A stretch of DNA of 42,013 bases from a virus, in IMG/VR virus record IMGVR_UViG_3300002460_000069, positions 1 to 42,013 of that record; one strand, 5' to 3'. The notes below the pieces were generated by a model. It did no database searches. It worked only from the letters and a program-made list of their open reading frames with translations, and was not told the DNA's origin. Below are positions 1 to 7,329 of the stretch, piece after piece. The first letter of the stretch is position 1; the number at the start of each line of letters is the position of its first letter. Position numbers and translations under genes: made by a program.

Positions 1-77
1 ATTATTATGCTAGTGGTTTCTTTTTATTTTTCGAGATCGACGGGACAATCTAACGGGAAACCCCATGAGGTGAAACC

Positions 78-248
78 ATGAAAATTATATGTCTTGTATT
101 AAGCTTTATGCTTTTGGCAGGGTGCGCGATTTATAGACAAATGGATTTAGAAACAAAGGGGAATAAAAAAACAGGCGAAGCAGAATTAAAATATCATGCC
201 AATACCGTTGTGGAGGTTTTTCAATGTCATCATTCACCGACCCGTTGA
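78..248 (+). CDS. small lipoprotein, possible outer-membrane spanin
   Basis: Encodes 56 residues starting MKIICLVLSFMLLAGCAIY. This is a short lipoprotein signal with a textbook lipobox (LAGC, Cys16), so the mature peptide should be lipid-anchored. GAGGTG lies 6 nt before the ATG. The gene overlaps the next one by 25 nt in another frame. A tiny lipoprotein beside small membrane peptides and downstream of holin-like genes (if the ends join) fits an Rz1-like o-spanin, but no spanin-specific motif is visible, so that role is inferred from context. Confidence 0.7.
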   Translation: MKIICLVLSFMLLAGCAIYRQMDLETKGNKKTGEAELKYHANTVVEVFQCHHSPTR

Positions 249-652
249 CCGTTACTCAAATATCCGCTGGAACGTGGCGGGTAGAACGAGAATTCTCTTA
301 TGATGTTGGTGAAGAGGGTAGCGGTAACACTATTACCATTCTAAAAGGTTTTGAAACTGATTTTGCCAGTGTCCCTTGGCCGGCCTCAATGTTGATTCCC
401 AAAAGTGGACTTTATAACCAGTCCGCCGTCCTCCATGATTTTCTTTACAGTATTTTAGGTGAGGTTAAAACGCCATATAACAACATAAAACGCACACGGG
501 CGCAATGCGATTCGATATTCAAAGAAAGCATGAAAATTTTAGGCGTAAATTGGTTTAAACGAGGGACAATTTTTAATGCCGTGCGGATCGGAGGATGGAT
601 TCCTTGGAATGTTCACGCCCAAAAAATGAGATTAAAAAATAATGTGGTCTAG
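224..652 (+). CDS. DUF1353 family phage protein
   Basis: A 142-residue protein with the DUF1353 core: a β-rich first third, then GFETDFASVPW (about residues 46-56), then SGLYNQSAVLHDFLY (about 65-79). The TDFASVP and HDFLY motifs define this common phage family, which usually sits near lysis or tail genes; its function is unknown. GGAGG lies 7 nt before the ATG. It overlaps the lipoprotein gene upstream and is followed by two tiny membrane peptides, so translation is probably coupled. Confidence 0.85.
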   Translation: MSSFTDPLTVTQISAGTWRVEREFSYDVGEEGSGNTITILKGFETDFASVPWPASMLIPKSGLYNQSAVLHDFLYSILGEVKTPYNNIKRTRAQCDSIFKESMKILGVNWFKRGTIFNAVRIGGWIPWNVHAQKMRLKNNVV

Positions 653-728
653 CTTTTTTATAACAGTGGCGGTCATTCTCCTTGTTCTCGTGTTTGCCTA
701 TTGGATGAGGGACGCTGATGATGATTGA
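642..728 (+). CDS. tiny single-pass membrane peptide
   Basis: A 28-residue frame, MWSSFFITVAVILLVLVFAY followed by WMRDADDD. It has one hydrophobic helix and a short charged tail. It starts inside the last codons of the DUF1353 gene and overlaps the next small frame. Size and topology fit a lysis-accessory or holin-like peptide. Coding status rests on the overlapping gene arrangement and the clear membrane segment; no obvious ribosome binding site is seen. Confidence 0.45.
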   Translation: MWSSFFITVAVILLVLVFAYWMRDADDD

Positions 729-807
729 TGGAATTTTGTGGTGGAAATTTATTTTGATGATGGCGGTTTTTATTTTTTATCTCAAACTTCTGAATAAGTT
801 TATTTAA
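721..807 (+). CDS. tiny single-pass membrane peptide
   Basis: A 28-residue frame, MIDGILWWKFILMMAVFIFY followed by LKLLNKFI, overlapping the previous frame by 8 nt. An ATG one codon earlier (718) is also possible. One transmembrane helix is predicted by eye. It is the last rightward gene, and its end overlaps the convergent leftward gene at 800. Function unknown; a membrane peptide acting with the neighbouring lysis-type genes is plausible. Confidence 0.4.
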   Translation: MIDGILWWKFILMMAVFIFYLKLLNKFI

Positions 808-1210
808 TAATTTTCCCATCATAATATCGATGTTGATGTTTATAAAATTTGTTTTTCATATCATTTATCTCATTTGATAGAAAAACAAAGCTATTGGATT
901 TTATTCCTCCCAGCCTATTTAATTCAGCAATTTTATTATCCAGTTCTAAACCTTTTTCTTTAATTTCACGTATATCTTTCTTCAAAATCCAATATTCATC
1001 GCTTCTTAACTGCCACTCCGCGAAAATTAACTTTTGTATAGGAGACATTGTAAAGAAAAAATTCCAAATTGTGAAAGCACTGATGACTACTAACCCAAAC
1101 CCGAGATTTCCAACTGCCACCCATAAAGCCGGTCGTTTTTTCCCTTCTCCCTCCCATGCACTTCTACATACTCCCTCCCATGCACTTCTACATATCTTTA
1201 TAATTTTCAT
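800..1210 (-). CDS. membrane protein with coiled-coil tail
   Basis: Encodes 136 residues from the ATG at 1210, preceded by GGCGGTGAAGAT. The N-terminus contains an exact 8-residue tandem duplication (CRSAWEGV/CRSAWEGE). A hydrophobic helix follows at about residues 27-50 (VAVGNLGFGLVVISAFTIWN), then a charged helical tail rich in Glu, Lys and Leu. It is the distal gene of the leftward region and converges with the rightward lysis-type genes. Not recognised. It could be a membrane-anchored spanin- or exclusion-like protein, but nothing in the sequence decides this. Confidence 0.6.
   Translation of the reverse strand: MKIIKICRSAWEGVCRSAWEGEGKKRPALWVAVGNLGFGLVVISAFTIWNFFFTMSPIQKLIFAEWQLRSDEYWILKKDIREIKEKGLELDNKIAELNRLGGIKSNSFVFLSNEINDMKNKFYKHQHRYYDGKIIK
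1147..1194. repeat. 24-bp exact tandem duplication
   Basis: Bases 1147-1170 and 1171-1194 are identical. The repeat lies in frame within the gene at 800-1210 and duplicates eight codons. Perfect identity suggests a recent replication-slippage event. Confidence 0.95.
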
Positions 1211-1214
1211 ATCT

Positions 1215-1418
1215 TCACCGCCCATTCTGCATTTCTTCCTTTGATTTGACTCGATTATTCCAATTTTTGATTGCATCCTCTTTATCATCACCATAGGCAA
1301 CACAAATATGCTCTTTATCCCCCTGATCGCAAAAAACTTTGTAGTCGCCATATTTCATTTTGGACACGTATGGAATGTCCCCGCAAATCGGACAACCTTC
1401 TAAATGTTTATTTTTCAT
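1215..1418 (-). CDS. Lar-like zinc-ribbon protein (restriction alleviation type)
   Basis: A 67-residue protein with CPICG at residues 9-13, a Cys in VFCDQ, and the closing EDAIKNWNNR. This is the layout of the Lar restriction-alleviation family (CPxCG...V.C...G....EAI..WN.R). Lar of the Rac prophage modulates type I restriction-modification to protect unmodified DNA. Here one Cys of the second knuckle is replaced (CDQGDKEHIC spacing), so zinc binding may be atypical. GAGG precedes the ATG at 1418. A second Lar-like protein lies at 6740-7312. Confidence 0.7.
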   Translation of the reverse strand: MKNKHLEGCPICGDIPYVSKMKYGDYKVFCDQGDKEHICVAYGDDKEDAIKNWNNRVKSKEEMQNGR

Positions 1419-1480
1419 GTAAAAGCCTCTTCAAATTTCATCCCAAGGGATATACTCTTCACAAACAACGATATTGCCTT

Positions 1481-1648
1481 TTAGCCAAGTTTTTTTTTAC
1501 GGTTAGCCATTAAAAGTTTAATCTCATTTTTATGCCATTTTAAAAAAATTACTGCAAGTTGATACAGTGGCCATTCATACCAGAATTGACCTTTTTCATC
1601 CACATAATTATCAATTAAATCTTCTATCTCTTCGAGCTTATTAGTCAT
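1481..1648 (-). CDS. small protein with possible -1 frameshift extension
   Basis: In the zero frame this encodes 55 residues starting MTNKLEEIEDLIDNYVDEKG. AAGGAT lies upstream of the ATG at 1648; in-frame starts further upstream lack a good site. Near its end is a run of nine A (minus strand, 1490-1498). The -1 frame beyond the run continues TWLKGNIVVCEEYIPWDEI to a TGA at 1431-1433, which looks protein-like. The A-AAA-AAA heptamer is a classical slippery site, so the product may be programmed, or the run may carry a sequencing indel. Function unknown. Confidence 0.55.
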   Translation of the reverse strand: MTNKLEEIEDLIDNYVDEKGQFWYEWPLYQLAVIFLKWHKNEIKLLMANRKKKLG

Positions 1649-1668
1649 TTTGCTTTTTATCCTTTTTT

Positions 1669-1827
1669 TTACCATATCCCCGTGAATACAAAATGCCAAA
1701 TTTTAAAATAACCTTCAGAAAAATATGTTCCAGCCCCTTCGATAGCTAGACGAAGCATTAAAAGATAAAGTGGGAAGAAAAAGATAAACCAAATAAAAAT
1801 TAAAAAATATTTCATGTGTTTGCTCAT
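1669..1827 (-). CDS. small membrane protein
   Basis: A 52-residue protein starting MSKHMKYFLIFIWFIFFFPL, with one strong transmembrane segment (about residues 6-26) and a second, weaker hydrophobic C-terminal part. AAAGGA lies 8 nt before this ATG; an ATG three codons upstream would be too close to it. I prefer this frame to the overlapping one because of the ribosome binding site and the coherent membrane helix. Function unknown. Confidence 0.55.
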   Translation of the reverse strand: MSKHMKYFLIFIWFIFFFPLYLLMLRLAIEGAGTYFSEGYFKIWHFVFTGIW

Positions 1828-1886
1828 TCCAAACATCCTTTAAATTAAGCCGAGGCTGGCAGGGTTCAAAACGCGTTACCTGCACC

Positions 1887-2144
1887 TTACGATTGCGTTT
1901 CATGCGTATAATGCTTAATTACACCACAGCCTCGACCGTTACATTTAGCAGCCCCAGTACTCTTTTCAGAGCCTAATTTTCGCATCTCCTTCATCTGGAC
2001 GTCAACCCGATCAGGATTTTTATCTTTAGTCCAAACCCGCTTGAGCGATTTTTTAGGGCTGATATTAAATATCAAGGCAGAGGCAGGATTGGATCGAAAA
2101 CGTTTATTTAGCAGGCGCTTCCTCACCGTGTACCTGCAAGCCAT
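1887..2144 (-). CDS. uncharacterised basic protein, start uncertain
   Basis: An open frame of up to 85 residues. The last 60 look coding: SPKKSLKRVWTKDKNPDRVD, MKEMRKLG, then a Cys-containing end (CNGRGCGVIKH). No ribosome binding site supports the first ATG at 2144, and the first 25 residues overlap a different coding-looking frame. The stretch is richer in GC than its surroundings. It may be a remnant or a short gene that starts internally. Confidence 0.3.
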   Translation of the reverse strand: MACRYTVRKRLLNKRFRSNPASALIFNISPKKSLKRVWTKDKNPDRVDVQMKEMRKLGSEKSTGAAKCNGRGCGVIKHYTHETQS

Positions 2145-2303
2145 TCAGTTTGGCATTTAAAGGCGATTGGAAATTGTGGTTTCACTGATCTATGCCACAC
2201 ATTTGCGTCCAATCCTTTGATAAGGTTTTACCCATTACTAGTTTGGGATATTCCAGCCTTGTTAGGCCATGCTTCCTTTGCGTTTGATTCCGCCACTCTG
2301 CCT
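2104..2303 (-). pseudogene. coding-looking frame interrupted by an in-frame TGA
   Basis: Read from about 2303 leftwards, one frame gives KAEWRNQTQRKHGLTRLEYP and continues to CGIDQ. It then meets TGA at 2182-2184, and the same frame resumes with NHNFQSPLNAKLNGLQVHGE to a TAA at 2104-2106. No start codon with a ribosome binding site is visible; it follows directly on the zinc-ribbon gene at 2307. It may be a decayed gene or a recoded UGA. Neither half is recognisable, so this call is weak. Confidence 0.25.
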
Positions 2304-2306
2304 TGA

Positions 2307-2498
2307 TTACAATATTTTTTTTGTTTTTCTTTCTTTGAAAGTTTCATGCTCTGGGCAAGTTGTAAAATGTGGCACATGCCGCTTAGGCTCAAAAACTGTG
2401 TCTCCTACGATCTTTTGCGTCCAATCGACAAGGATTTTTGACTCGCCCCGTGTTTTCATCCAAATTATTTTTGCCTTACAATCTTTACAAAAAGTCAT
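2307..2498 (-). CDS. small zinc-ribbon protein
   Basis: Encodes 63 residues from the ATG at 2498, with AAGGA 8 nt upstream. It begins MTFCKDCKAKIIWMKTRGES and ends with a second metal-binding pair (HVPHFTTCPEH). CxxC plus H/C ligands indicate a single zinc ribbon. Such 60-residue ribbons are frequent in early phage operons. No specific function can be assigned. Confidence 0.6.
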   Translation of the reverse strand: MTFCKDCKAKIIWMKTRGESKILVDWTQKIVGDTVFEPKRHVPHFTTCPEHETFKERKTKKIL

Positions 2499-2564
2499 CA
2501 CACATCCTTCTTTCACAGAACCTCTACCGTTTATATCTAGTTATATCTAATTTTAGATATAACT

Positions 2565-3029
2565 TCATAAATTAGGTAACATTTTAATATCTCCCTGTTG
2601 CCCCGTTATCAATCCTTTATTATATTGAGGAATAATCAGTTGTCCCATTGTGCTTGAGCCCCCCTGCTTGTCAAATACAATCAGATCGGCCATAAAGACT
2701 TTAACAAATTCCTGCGTATTCTCTTGAATCTCTAAAAATCTGGATTTTAATTTGTTAAATAAAATTCGGTGTATACGATTTTTTTCTTGCTCTTCGTCCT
2801 TACACTCTTTTAATTTTGAGATAATACGAACGCCAATTTTAACAGGTTTTCCTTCAAGGTCGCTGGGATAATTAAATTCACAAATGATAGTTTTTTGGCT
2901 TTGCATGAACGTAAATCTAACATCTTGTACTCCAAATTGGTCAAGTAGTTTACCTATCTGCGCTTGACTTTTAGCCCAATTTACAGATGTTTTTGAATAA
3001 CAATTTAATTTTTTTCGCATATTGTTCAT
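2565..3029 (-). CDS. conserved-looking protein of the recombination block, unknown function
   Basis: A 154-residue protein. AAGGAG lies about 10 nt before the ATG, which overlaps the stop of the preceding 44-aa gene (GTATGA), implying translational coupling. The N-terminal half has alternating β-type strands (VRFTFMQ, TIICEFNYP, VKIGVRII), the middle is a charged helix, and the C-terminus is hydrophobic and Gly/Gln rich. It sits at the end of the ERF-exonuclease-DUF669 block and is probably involved in DNA transactions, by context only. Confidence 0.6.
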   Translation of the reverse strand: MNNMRKKLNCYSKTSVNWAKSQAQIGKLLDQFGVQDVRFTFMQSQKTIICEFNYPSDLEGKPVKIGVRIISKLKECKDEEQEKNRIHRILFNKLKSRFLEIQENTQEFVKVFMADLIVFDKQGGSSTMGQLIIPQYNKGLITGQQGDIKMLPNL

Positions 3030-3160
3030 ACACCGCTATCTCCTTGGTCATCTGTCATAAATCCACTGTTAATTGACTTAAACCATTCCTCTCTCTTCTC
3101 TCGTTCTTTTGCTTTTTTGAGCCGTTCTTTTATGTATTCTTCTTGGTTGACGTAGGGCAT
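3026..3160 (-). CDS. 44-residue basic helical protein
   Basis: Starts MPYVNQEEYIKERLKKAKER and is dominated by one highly charged helix. It begins just after the DUF669-like gene ends and its stop overlaps the next ATG (ATGA type), so it lies in a tight operon. The initiation region is weak. Function unknown. Confidence 0.5.
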   Translation of the reverse strand: MPYVNQEEYIKERLKKAKEREKREEWFKSINSGFMTDDQGDSGV

Positions 3161-3166
3161 AGGAAT

Positions 3167-3547
3167 TTAAAACTCATTTTTAGCAAGGGCTTTAACATTA
3201 GAAAAAATCTCCTGTACCCGCCCAGTCTTTTCATTTTTTTCATGCGTTATTGTCGCGGAAAATTTCTTACCATTAACAGATTCATCATCCCATTTGACAT
3301 CTTCCGAGGAAACTTCAACCCCGCCAACCGCCATCAAAATTTCATGGTAACCTGGAGAATTTCCGAAAAATAATACACTTCCAATGACCTCTACTCCTCG
3401 GTCAAAATTAAAATATTTTAATTTCCATAACCTAAAACTTCCTTTTCCCCCAGCGACTTCTCGTTTTTCAGGCGACCCGTCTACTGTAAAAATATATTCT
3501 CCAACTGGTATTCTTTGGTTCTTTGACGTGTTTGTTGTTTCTTCCAT
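3167..3547 (-). CDS. DUF669-like phage protein, probable ssDNA-binding role
   Basis: A 126-residue protein starting MEETTNTSKNQRIPVGEYIF. The layout GEYIFTVDGSPEK...GSFRLWKLKYFNFDRG...VLFFGNSPGYHEILMAVGG...NGKKFSATITHEKN fits the DUF669-like, OB-type phage proteins found beside ERF or RecT recombinases and thought to bind single-stranded DNA. AGGAAT precedes the ATG; upstream in-frame starts fall inside the preceding gene. It completes a recombination set with the ERF and YqaJ genes. Confidence 0.65.
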   Translation of the reverse strand: MEETTNTSKNQRIPVGEYIFTVDGSPEKREVAGGKGSFRLWKLKYFNFDRGVEVIGSVLFFGNSPGYHEILMAVGGVEVSSEDVKWDDESVNGKKFSATITHEKNEKTGRVQEIFSNVKALAKNEF

Positions 3548-3551
3548 GATT

Positions 3552-4313
3552 TTATTCCTTTCTATGCGGTTTGAATTTATGGTGGCATTTTGGACATTCA
3601 ACTTGATTTTTTAACATTTCTTCAATCTCTTTTTTTTCAGATTCAATCCTTTCTCGCTCTAATTTTTCTTTTAAAAGTTTAGCGTCATTTTCTTTACGGA
3701 TTTTTTTAGCCTTCTCCTCGGCCTCTTTGCGTAACTTTTCTTGCGATTCTTTGGCTTTACGTTCCGCTTCTTGCTTCTCAGCCTCAACTTTTTTTCGTTC
3801 AGCTTGCAATGCTTTTTCCTTCTCCTCGGCCTCTTTTTTTAGCCTTTCATTTTCCTGTCGTATTTTCTCTCGTTCCTCGGCATCCGCTTTTTCTTTGGCA
3901 ATTCGTTCATCCTCAATACGTTTTTCAATTTCAATACGCATAGCTTCTCTTTTGTTCTCTTCTCTAATTTCAACAAATTTTTCTTGTTTTTCAAGATATT
4001 CCTCGATAGGAATAATCAATGCCTTAAGAACATTTGCAATGCCGTCAATTGCTTTTCCTTCTCGTAAAGCCTGTTCTTTTAAATTCTTCCTTGCGTCTTC
4101 TACTGCAATTCGTTTTTCCCTTAAAAACAATCTTCCCGCTCTTGCCATTTGCATTTCTGCTTTTTGATTTTCATCAGTTACAACAATAGCCCTCGCTTTT
4201 TTAGCCCAATCATCAGCAATCTCAAAATAATTTTGGAAATTCTCAAGAATGAATTTTGCCTTTGATTGTTCAAGGCCACTTTCCTTGACAATAATTTGTA
4301 ATTGATTTTCCAT
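3552..4313 (-). CDS. long coiled-coil protein with C-terminal zinc ribbon
   Basis: A 253-residue protein. Residues 1-110 form a helical N-domain. Residues 115-230 are an almost uninterrupted Lys/Glu/Arg/Ala coiled coil. The C-terminus carries CPKCHHKF, half of a zinc knuckle. Such coiled-coil proteins often sit between exonuclease and recombinase genes in phage recombination operons (DUF1351-like arrangement). A scaffold or partner role for the recombinase complex is inferred. Confidence 0.65.
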   Translation of the reverse strand: MENQLQIIVKESGLEQSKAKFILENFQNYFEIADDWAKKARAIVVTDENQKAEMQMARAGRLFLREKRIAVEDARKNLKEQALREGKAIDGIANVLKALIIPIEEYLEKQEKFVEIREENKREAMRIEIEKRIEDERIAKEKADAEEREKIRQENERLKKEAEEKEKALQAERKKVEAEKQEAERKAKESQEKLRKEAEEKAKKIRKENDAKLLKEKLERERIESEKKEIEEMLKNQVECPKCHHKFKPHRKE

Positions 4314-4321
4314 TTTTCTCC

Positions 4322-4921
4322 TTAAATTATTTTTTTAATAATTTCTTCTAACTCACAACAAAACATTTGTAACTCAATTTTTAATGCCTTAATAAATTTT
4401 TCATTACGTTCAACTTTAATGATAAAAGGTTTTATGGCTGGATAGTACGATTCAAATATCCACCATTTTCGGCCAGTAACAAGAAGATTCCCTTGAATTT
4501 GTTGAAAATAATCCATCGGAAATATCCCGCCAAGCAAATATTTAACGTGCGTTGAGATAAGGGGGCATTTAATTTCAAGACCGCCTTCCTTCCCCACTAG
4601 GCTATCAGGACTCGCTCCATATTTATAATCCCCATCGGCCAGACAAAACCCAACTTTTGAAATTTCCTCATTAGTAAATAATTGATAGAGATTTCTGGCT
4701 TCATTTTCCATTTCTTGGCCTCGTAACATATTAGCATTTTGATACGTTTCTTCAGCTTTACCGGCTACACATTCACCAGCTAACTGCCAAAGATATTTTT
4801 CTTTTTGTTTTGAGGGCTCTCCTGTCGTTGTGATTATTTTATCAAAATTTGAAGCTGTCGGCATACCTAATCTAGCCGCCATCCATTCTGGTGTGCCTTG
4901 CTCATAATTTATAATTTTCAA
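4322..4921 (-). CDS. YqaJ/lambda-type recombination exonuclease
   Basis: A 199-residue PD-(D/E)XK nuclease of the YqaJ/lambda Exo family, predicted to resect double-stranded DNA ends 5'-3' for single-strand annealing. Visible motifs are QGTPEWMAARLGMPTASNF (family N-terminus), RGQEMENEARNLY (first acidic residue), GASPDSLV (catalytic Asp), GLEIKCP (E-x-K) and YFQQIQGNLLVTG (closing Gln motif). It overlaps the ERF recombinase gene by 4 nt. Length is typical. Catalytic residues look complete. Confidence 0.92.
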   Translation of the reverse strand: MKIINYEQGTPEWMAARLGMPTASNFDKIITTTGEPSKQKEKYLWQLAGECVAGKAEETYQNANMLRGQEMENEARNLYQLFTNEEISKVGFCLADGDYKYGASPDSLVGKEGGLEIKCPLISTHVKYLLGGIFPMDYFQQIQGNLLVTGRKWWIFESYYPAIKPFIIKVERNEKFIKALKIELQMFCCELEEIIKKII

Positions 4922-5670
4922 TTCACCACCTCAACTTTTCTTTTTCCTTCAATAGCAACCAACGCCTTTGGATAATCAGATTTTAATATATCCTCTAATT
5001 TACCGACTGACATATATTGCAAAAATCTTTTTTCTTCCGCCCCGATTTCAACCAGCAATTCTTTAATTTTTTTTAATTCTTCTTCGCTGATTTTTTCTTG
5101 CGCTACCTGATTTCCATCGTTATCGTCAGAAGTCGGGATATTCCAAATCATACACATCAAATACCTCCAGGCGTATGATGTAGATGAGGCTTTCGCATGA
5201 ATTGAGGTCATATTGGCATTTCCTTTAATTCCTTTTCCGTCTAATGGAACATCAAAATGATACGTTTCTTTATGCCCCAAGCGATGGACAACATCGGCAC
5301 AGATACGGATATGTTCTAATTTTTCTGTCTGTCCTTCGTAGAAAGATATTGAAAATCCGTATTCGGTATAAACTTCTTTTGTCTGACAAATTATGTTACC
5401 GAGAGAAGCGTATTTTGAATGAGTTTGCGAATTTGTTAATGTTTTTGCAACAAGCACGATGTTTTTTTGAACAGTGACCATCGATTCGCTAAATGCTTTT
5501 TTAGCTTGATTCGCGTCCCATCGCTCTTGAAGCACCAATAATTTTTCAAGTTTTTCAAGATCAACCTTTCCTAATACAGCCAGCCGTATTATTTCCGCGG
5601 GCGATTCATCCGATTTTAAAAATAATTTTTTTTCAACTGGTTCTTTTTTAACCATTTGTTTTTTTTTCAT
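4918..5670 (-). CDS. erf: ERF-family single-strand annealing recombinase
   Basis: A 250-residue ERF superfamily protein. Signature regions are FSESMVTVQKNIV, THSKYASLGNI (about residues 84-94), FSISFYEGQ, HRLGHKETYHFDVPLD and ASSTSYAWRYLMCMIWNI (the conserved Y-A-x-R-Y segment). A short acidic C-terminal region follows (EELKKIKELLVEIGAEE). ERF proteins anneal complementary strands. Together with the adjacent exonuclease it forms a lambda Red-like system, useful for end-joining or circularisation. The start is preceded by a purine-rich GGAAGGGAAGCGGGG stretch. Confidence 0.92.
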   Translation of the reverse strand: MKKKQMVKKEPVEKKLFLKSDESPAEIIRLAVLGKVDLEKLEKLLVLQERWDANQAKKAFSESMVTVQKNIVLVAKTLTNSQTHSKYASLGNIICQTKEVYTEYGFSISFYEGQTEKLEHIRICADVVHRLGHKETYHFDVPLDGKGIKGNANMTSIHAKASSTSYAWRYLMCMIWNIPTSDDNDGNQVAQEKISEEELKKIKELLVEIGAEEKRFLQYMSVGKLEDILKSDYPKALVAIEGKRKVEVVN

Positions 5671-5691
5671 TCCCCGCTTCCCTTCCTTCCT

Positions 5692-5862
5692 TTATTTAAT
5701 TTTATTCCAAATAAAATCAACAATTTCTTTACCACTCGGAATTCCTTTTAAAATTGCGCCCCCTTTTCCGTCTGGACACGTTGTAATTCTTAACAATAAT
5801 CCTTCTACGCCTATTATCGCTGTTTGATAATCCCAGTTATCCATTTTAATTTGCAATCCCAT
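5692..5862 (-). CDS. 56-residue uncharacterised protein
   Basis: Starts MGLQIKMDNWDYQTAIIGVE and ends IVDFIWNKIK. It is compact, with a predicted β-hairpin followed by a helix and one Cys. AAAGGAG is visible upstream of the ATG at 5862. It lies between the recombinase gene and another small gene in the same direction. Not recognised. Confidence 0.6.
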   Translation of the reverse strand: MGLQIKMDNWDYQTAIIGVEGLLLRITTCPDGKGGAILKGIPSGKEIVDFIWNKIK

Positions 5863-5866
5863 ATTA

Positions 5867-6151
5867 TTAATCTCCTTTCAACTTTTCAATTTCTTTAACC
5901 AAATTATTGATTCCTCTACCTTTAACCTGGCCAATAGGCTTCCTACCGCAAAACCATCCGGTGAACGGCCAGAAGTCTATTTGAACCCTATCAATATAAA
6001 TTTCAATTAAATCCATTCCCATAAGACAACGGATACCATCTATTGCATCTAATTTTTTAATAGCATAATCACGTCGATGAGGTTCTTTAATTGACCGTTC
6101 CTCACTCTTCATTTTATTAAATACTTTAAATGCTTCGCCAGTATCGCCCAA
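5867..6151 (-). CDS. uncharacterised 94-residue protein
   Basis: Starts with a TTG (MGDTGEAFKVFNKMKSEERS), preceded by AGGAAGGA. The middle has a hydrophobic strand (IEIYIDRVQIDFWPFTGWF) and the end a Lys-rich helix. It starts after a 130-bp AT-rich gap and ends 4 nt before the next start. Unknown family. Confidence 0.55.
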   Translation of the reverse strand: MGDTGEAFKVFNKMKSEERSIKEPHRRDYAIKKLDAIDGIRCLMGMDLIEIYIDRVQIDFWPFTGWFCGRKPIGQVKGRGINNLVKEIEKLKGD

Positions 6152-6281
6152 TTTTTAATTCCTTCCTAGTTTAAAAATCTTTTATCCTTTTATCTAAAAA
6201 AATTATTTTATATCAAATATGTTTCCATGTTTTTTTTAGGACAATTCCCTTTTTAAAAAGATATATCATCTCAACCCATTT

Positions 6282-6491
6282 TTAAAAATACTTTTCAACT
6301 CTATTGTCAACTGCCCTAACCTCGACTTGTGATTTCACCTTCCATGTTTGATTAACGTATACATCTCCATTCTCATCTTCAAAAATAATCGTCGCTTTAC
6401 TGTTTAGGAAAAAATGGTGGGCAATAATTTTAAAATTAGATTGTTTTAATATCAGTTTTATGACGTTAGAAATTATGTGGTAGCGGTTCAT
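6282..6491 (-). CDS. uncharacterised 69-residue protein
   Basis: Starts MNRYHIISNVIKLILKQSNF. It has an N-terminal amphipathic helix, then a β-rich second half (ATIIFEDENGDVYVNQTWKV). It sits between small leftward genes. Nothing in the sequence suggests a specific role. Confidence 0.5.
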   Translation of the reverse strand: MNRYHIISNVIKLILKQSNFKIIAHHFFLNSKATIIFEDENGDVYVNQTWKVKSQVEVRAVDNRVEKYF

Positions 6492-6501
6492 ATTAAATTT
6501 T

Positions 6502-6771
6502 CTAACAAAATCTAACCCAACAAGATATCCCCAAGTTAGAGTTAAAAAGGTATGCTTCTTTAGCCCAAAAGCAGAATGATGATACAGTGCAATTATGCTC
6601 TGACCCTAAAAGATGAGGCCCTCTTTTTTTCGCGATTATACGGTATCTAAGGCAATCCGTTGCCGATTGGGAATTATAAAGAACGTATTGCGACCCGATA
6701 CCTATAACCAACCGGATATTCCCCTTCCCGTCTGAATATTTATGGTTTAGTTTCAATAAATTTTTTTTCAT
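6502..6771 (-). CDS. uncharacterised 89-residue protein
   Basis: Starts MKKNLLKLNHKYSDGKGNIR, with β-strands (IRLVIGIGSQYVLYN) and three Cys in the C-terminal half. Its start overlaps the end of the Lar-like gene by 32 nt in another frame. Possibly a small phage domain binding nucleic acid (basic, β-rich), but no family is recognised. Confidence 0.5.
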   Translation of the reverse strand: MKKNLLKLNHKYSDGKGNIRLVIGIGSQYVLYNSQSATDCLRYRIIAKKRGPHLLGSEHNCTVSSFCFWAKEAYLFNSNLGISCWVRFC

Positions 6772-7312
6772 CTAAACTCCTTTCCTCAAACGCCTCGTGG
6801 ATGGCTTGGGCTAAACTATCAAATATTGTCCATATTAAAAAATCTTCATTTGTTTTTGCATGTTGTGCAAATTTTTGATTCCTAGCAGTAACTTTTACTC
6901 TATCGAATCCTAAATGTTTTTTAATTACTGTCTCAATTTCCTCTACGCTAGGGATCGCGGGCTGACCAAAGTTTTTAACTAAAACATCTTGTATAAAACA
7001 AATCAATACACCAAATTTTTCGTGATATGCTTCTAACGTATAATGAGTTTTTCTACAATATCTTTGTACGGCATCAATAATCTTTCTCTCATCCAACGTA
7101 CTCAACCCCATCGGCTCGGCGCGGGTGTTCCATACTTTAACAGCTTCTTTTTTTCCTAATTCACAGGAAAAATTGCCTGTTGAAGGTAATAAACATTTCC
7201 TTTCAGTACATCTTATTTGGTAAAAAATTTTTCCATTGCAATCAAACCCTTGTTCAAAAAATTTAGGCTTCTTACCGCAAAATGGACATTTTTTAAGTTC
7301 TTTACTTTCCAT
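6740..7312 (-). CDS. Lar-like zinc ribbon fused to a helical domain
   Basis: About 190 residues from the ATG at 7312 (GAGAGG 6 nt upstream). An ATG at 7333 that overlaps the stop of the preceding 28-codon frame is an alternative start. Residues 1-50 are a Lar-like ribbon: KKCPFCGKKP, CTERKC, and the closing KEAVKVWNTR. The remaining 140 residues are helical, including CRKTHYTLEAYHEKFGVLIC and NFGQPAIPSVEEIETVIKKH. The last motif recurs in the gene at 10412 (NFGVPPIPEVQELKNTIEK), so the two share a domain. Its 5' leader contains the solitary CRISPR-like repeat at 7368-7399. An anti-restriction role is plausible. Confidence 0.65.
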   Translation of the reverse strand: MESKELKKCPFCGKKPKFFEQGFDCNGKIFYQIRCTERKCLLPSTGNFSCELGKKEAVKVWNTRAEPMGLSTLDERKIIDAVQRYCRKTHYTLEAYHEKFGVLICFIQDVLVKNFGQPAIPSVEEIETVIKKHLGFDRVKVTARNQKFAQHAKTNEDFLIWTIFDSLAQAIHEAFEERSLDEKKFIETKP

Positions 7313-7329
7313 TCCGCACCTCTCTGCCT

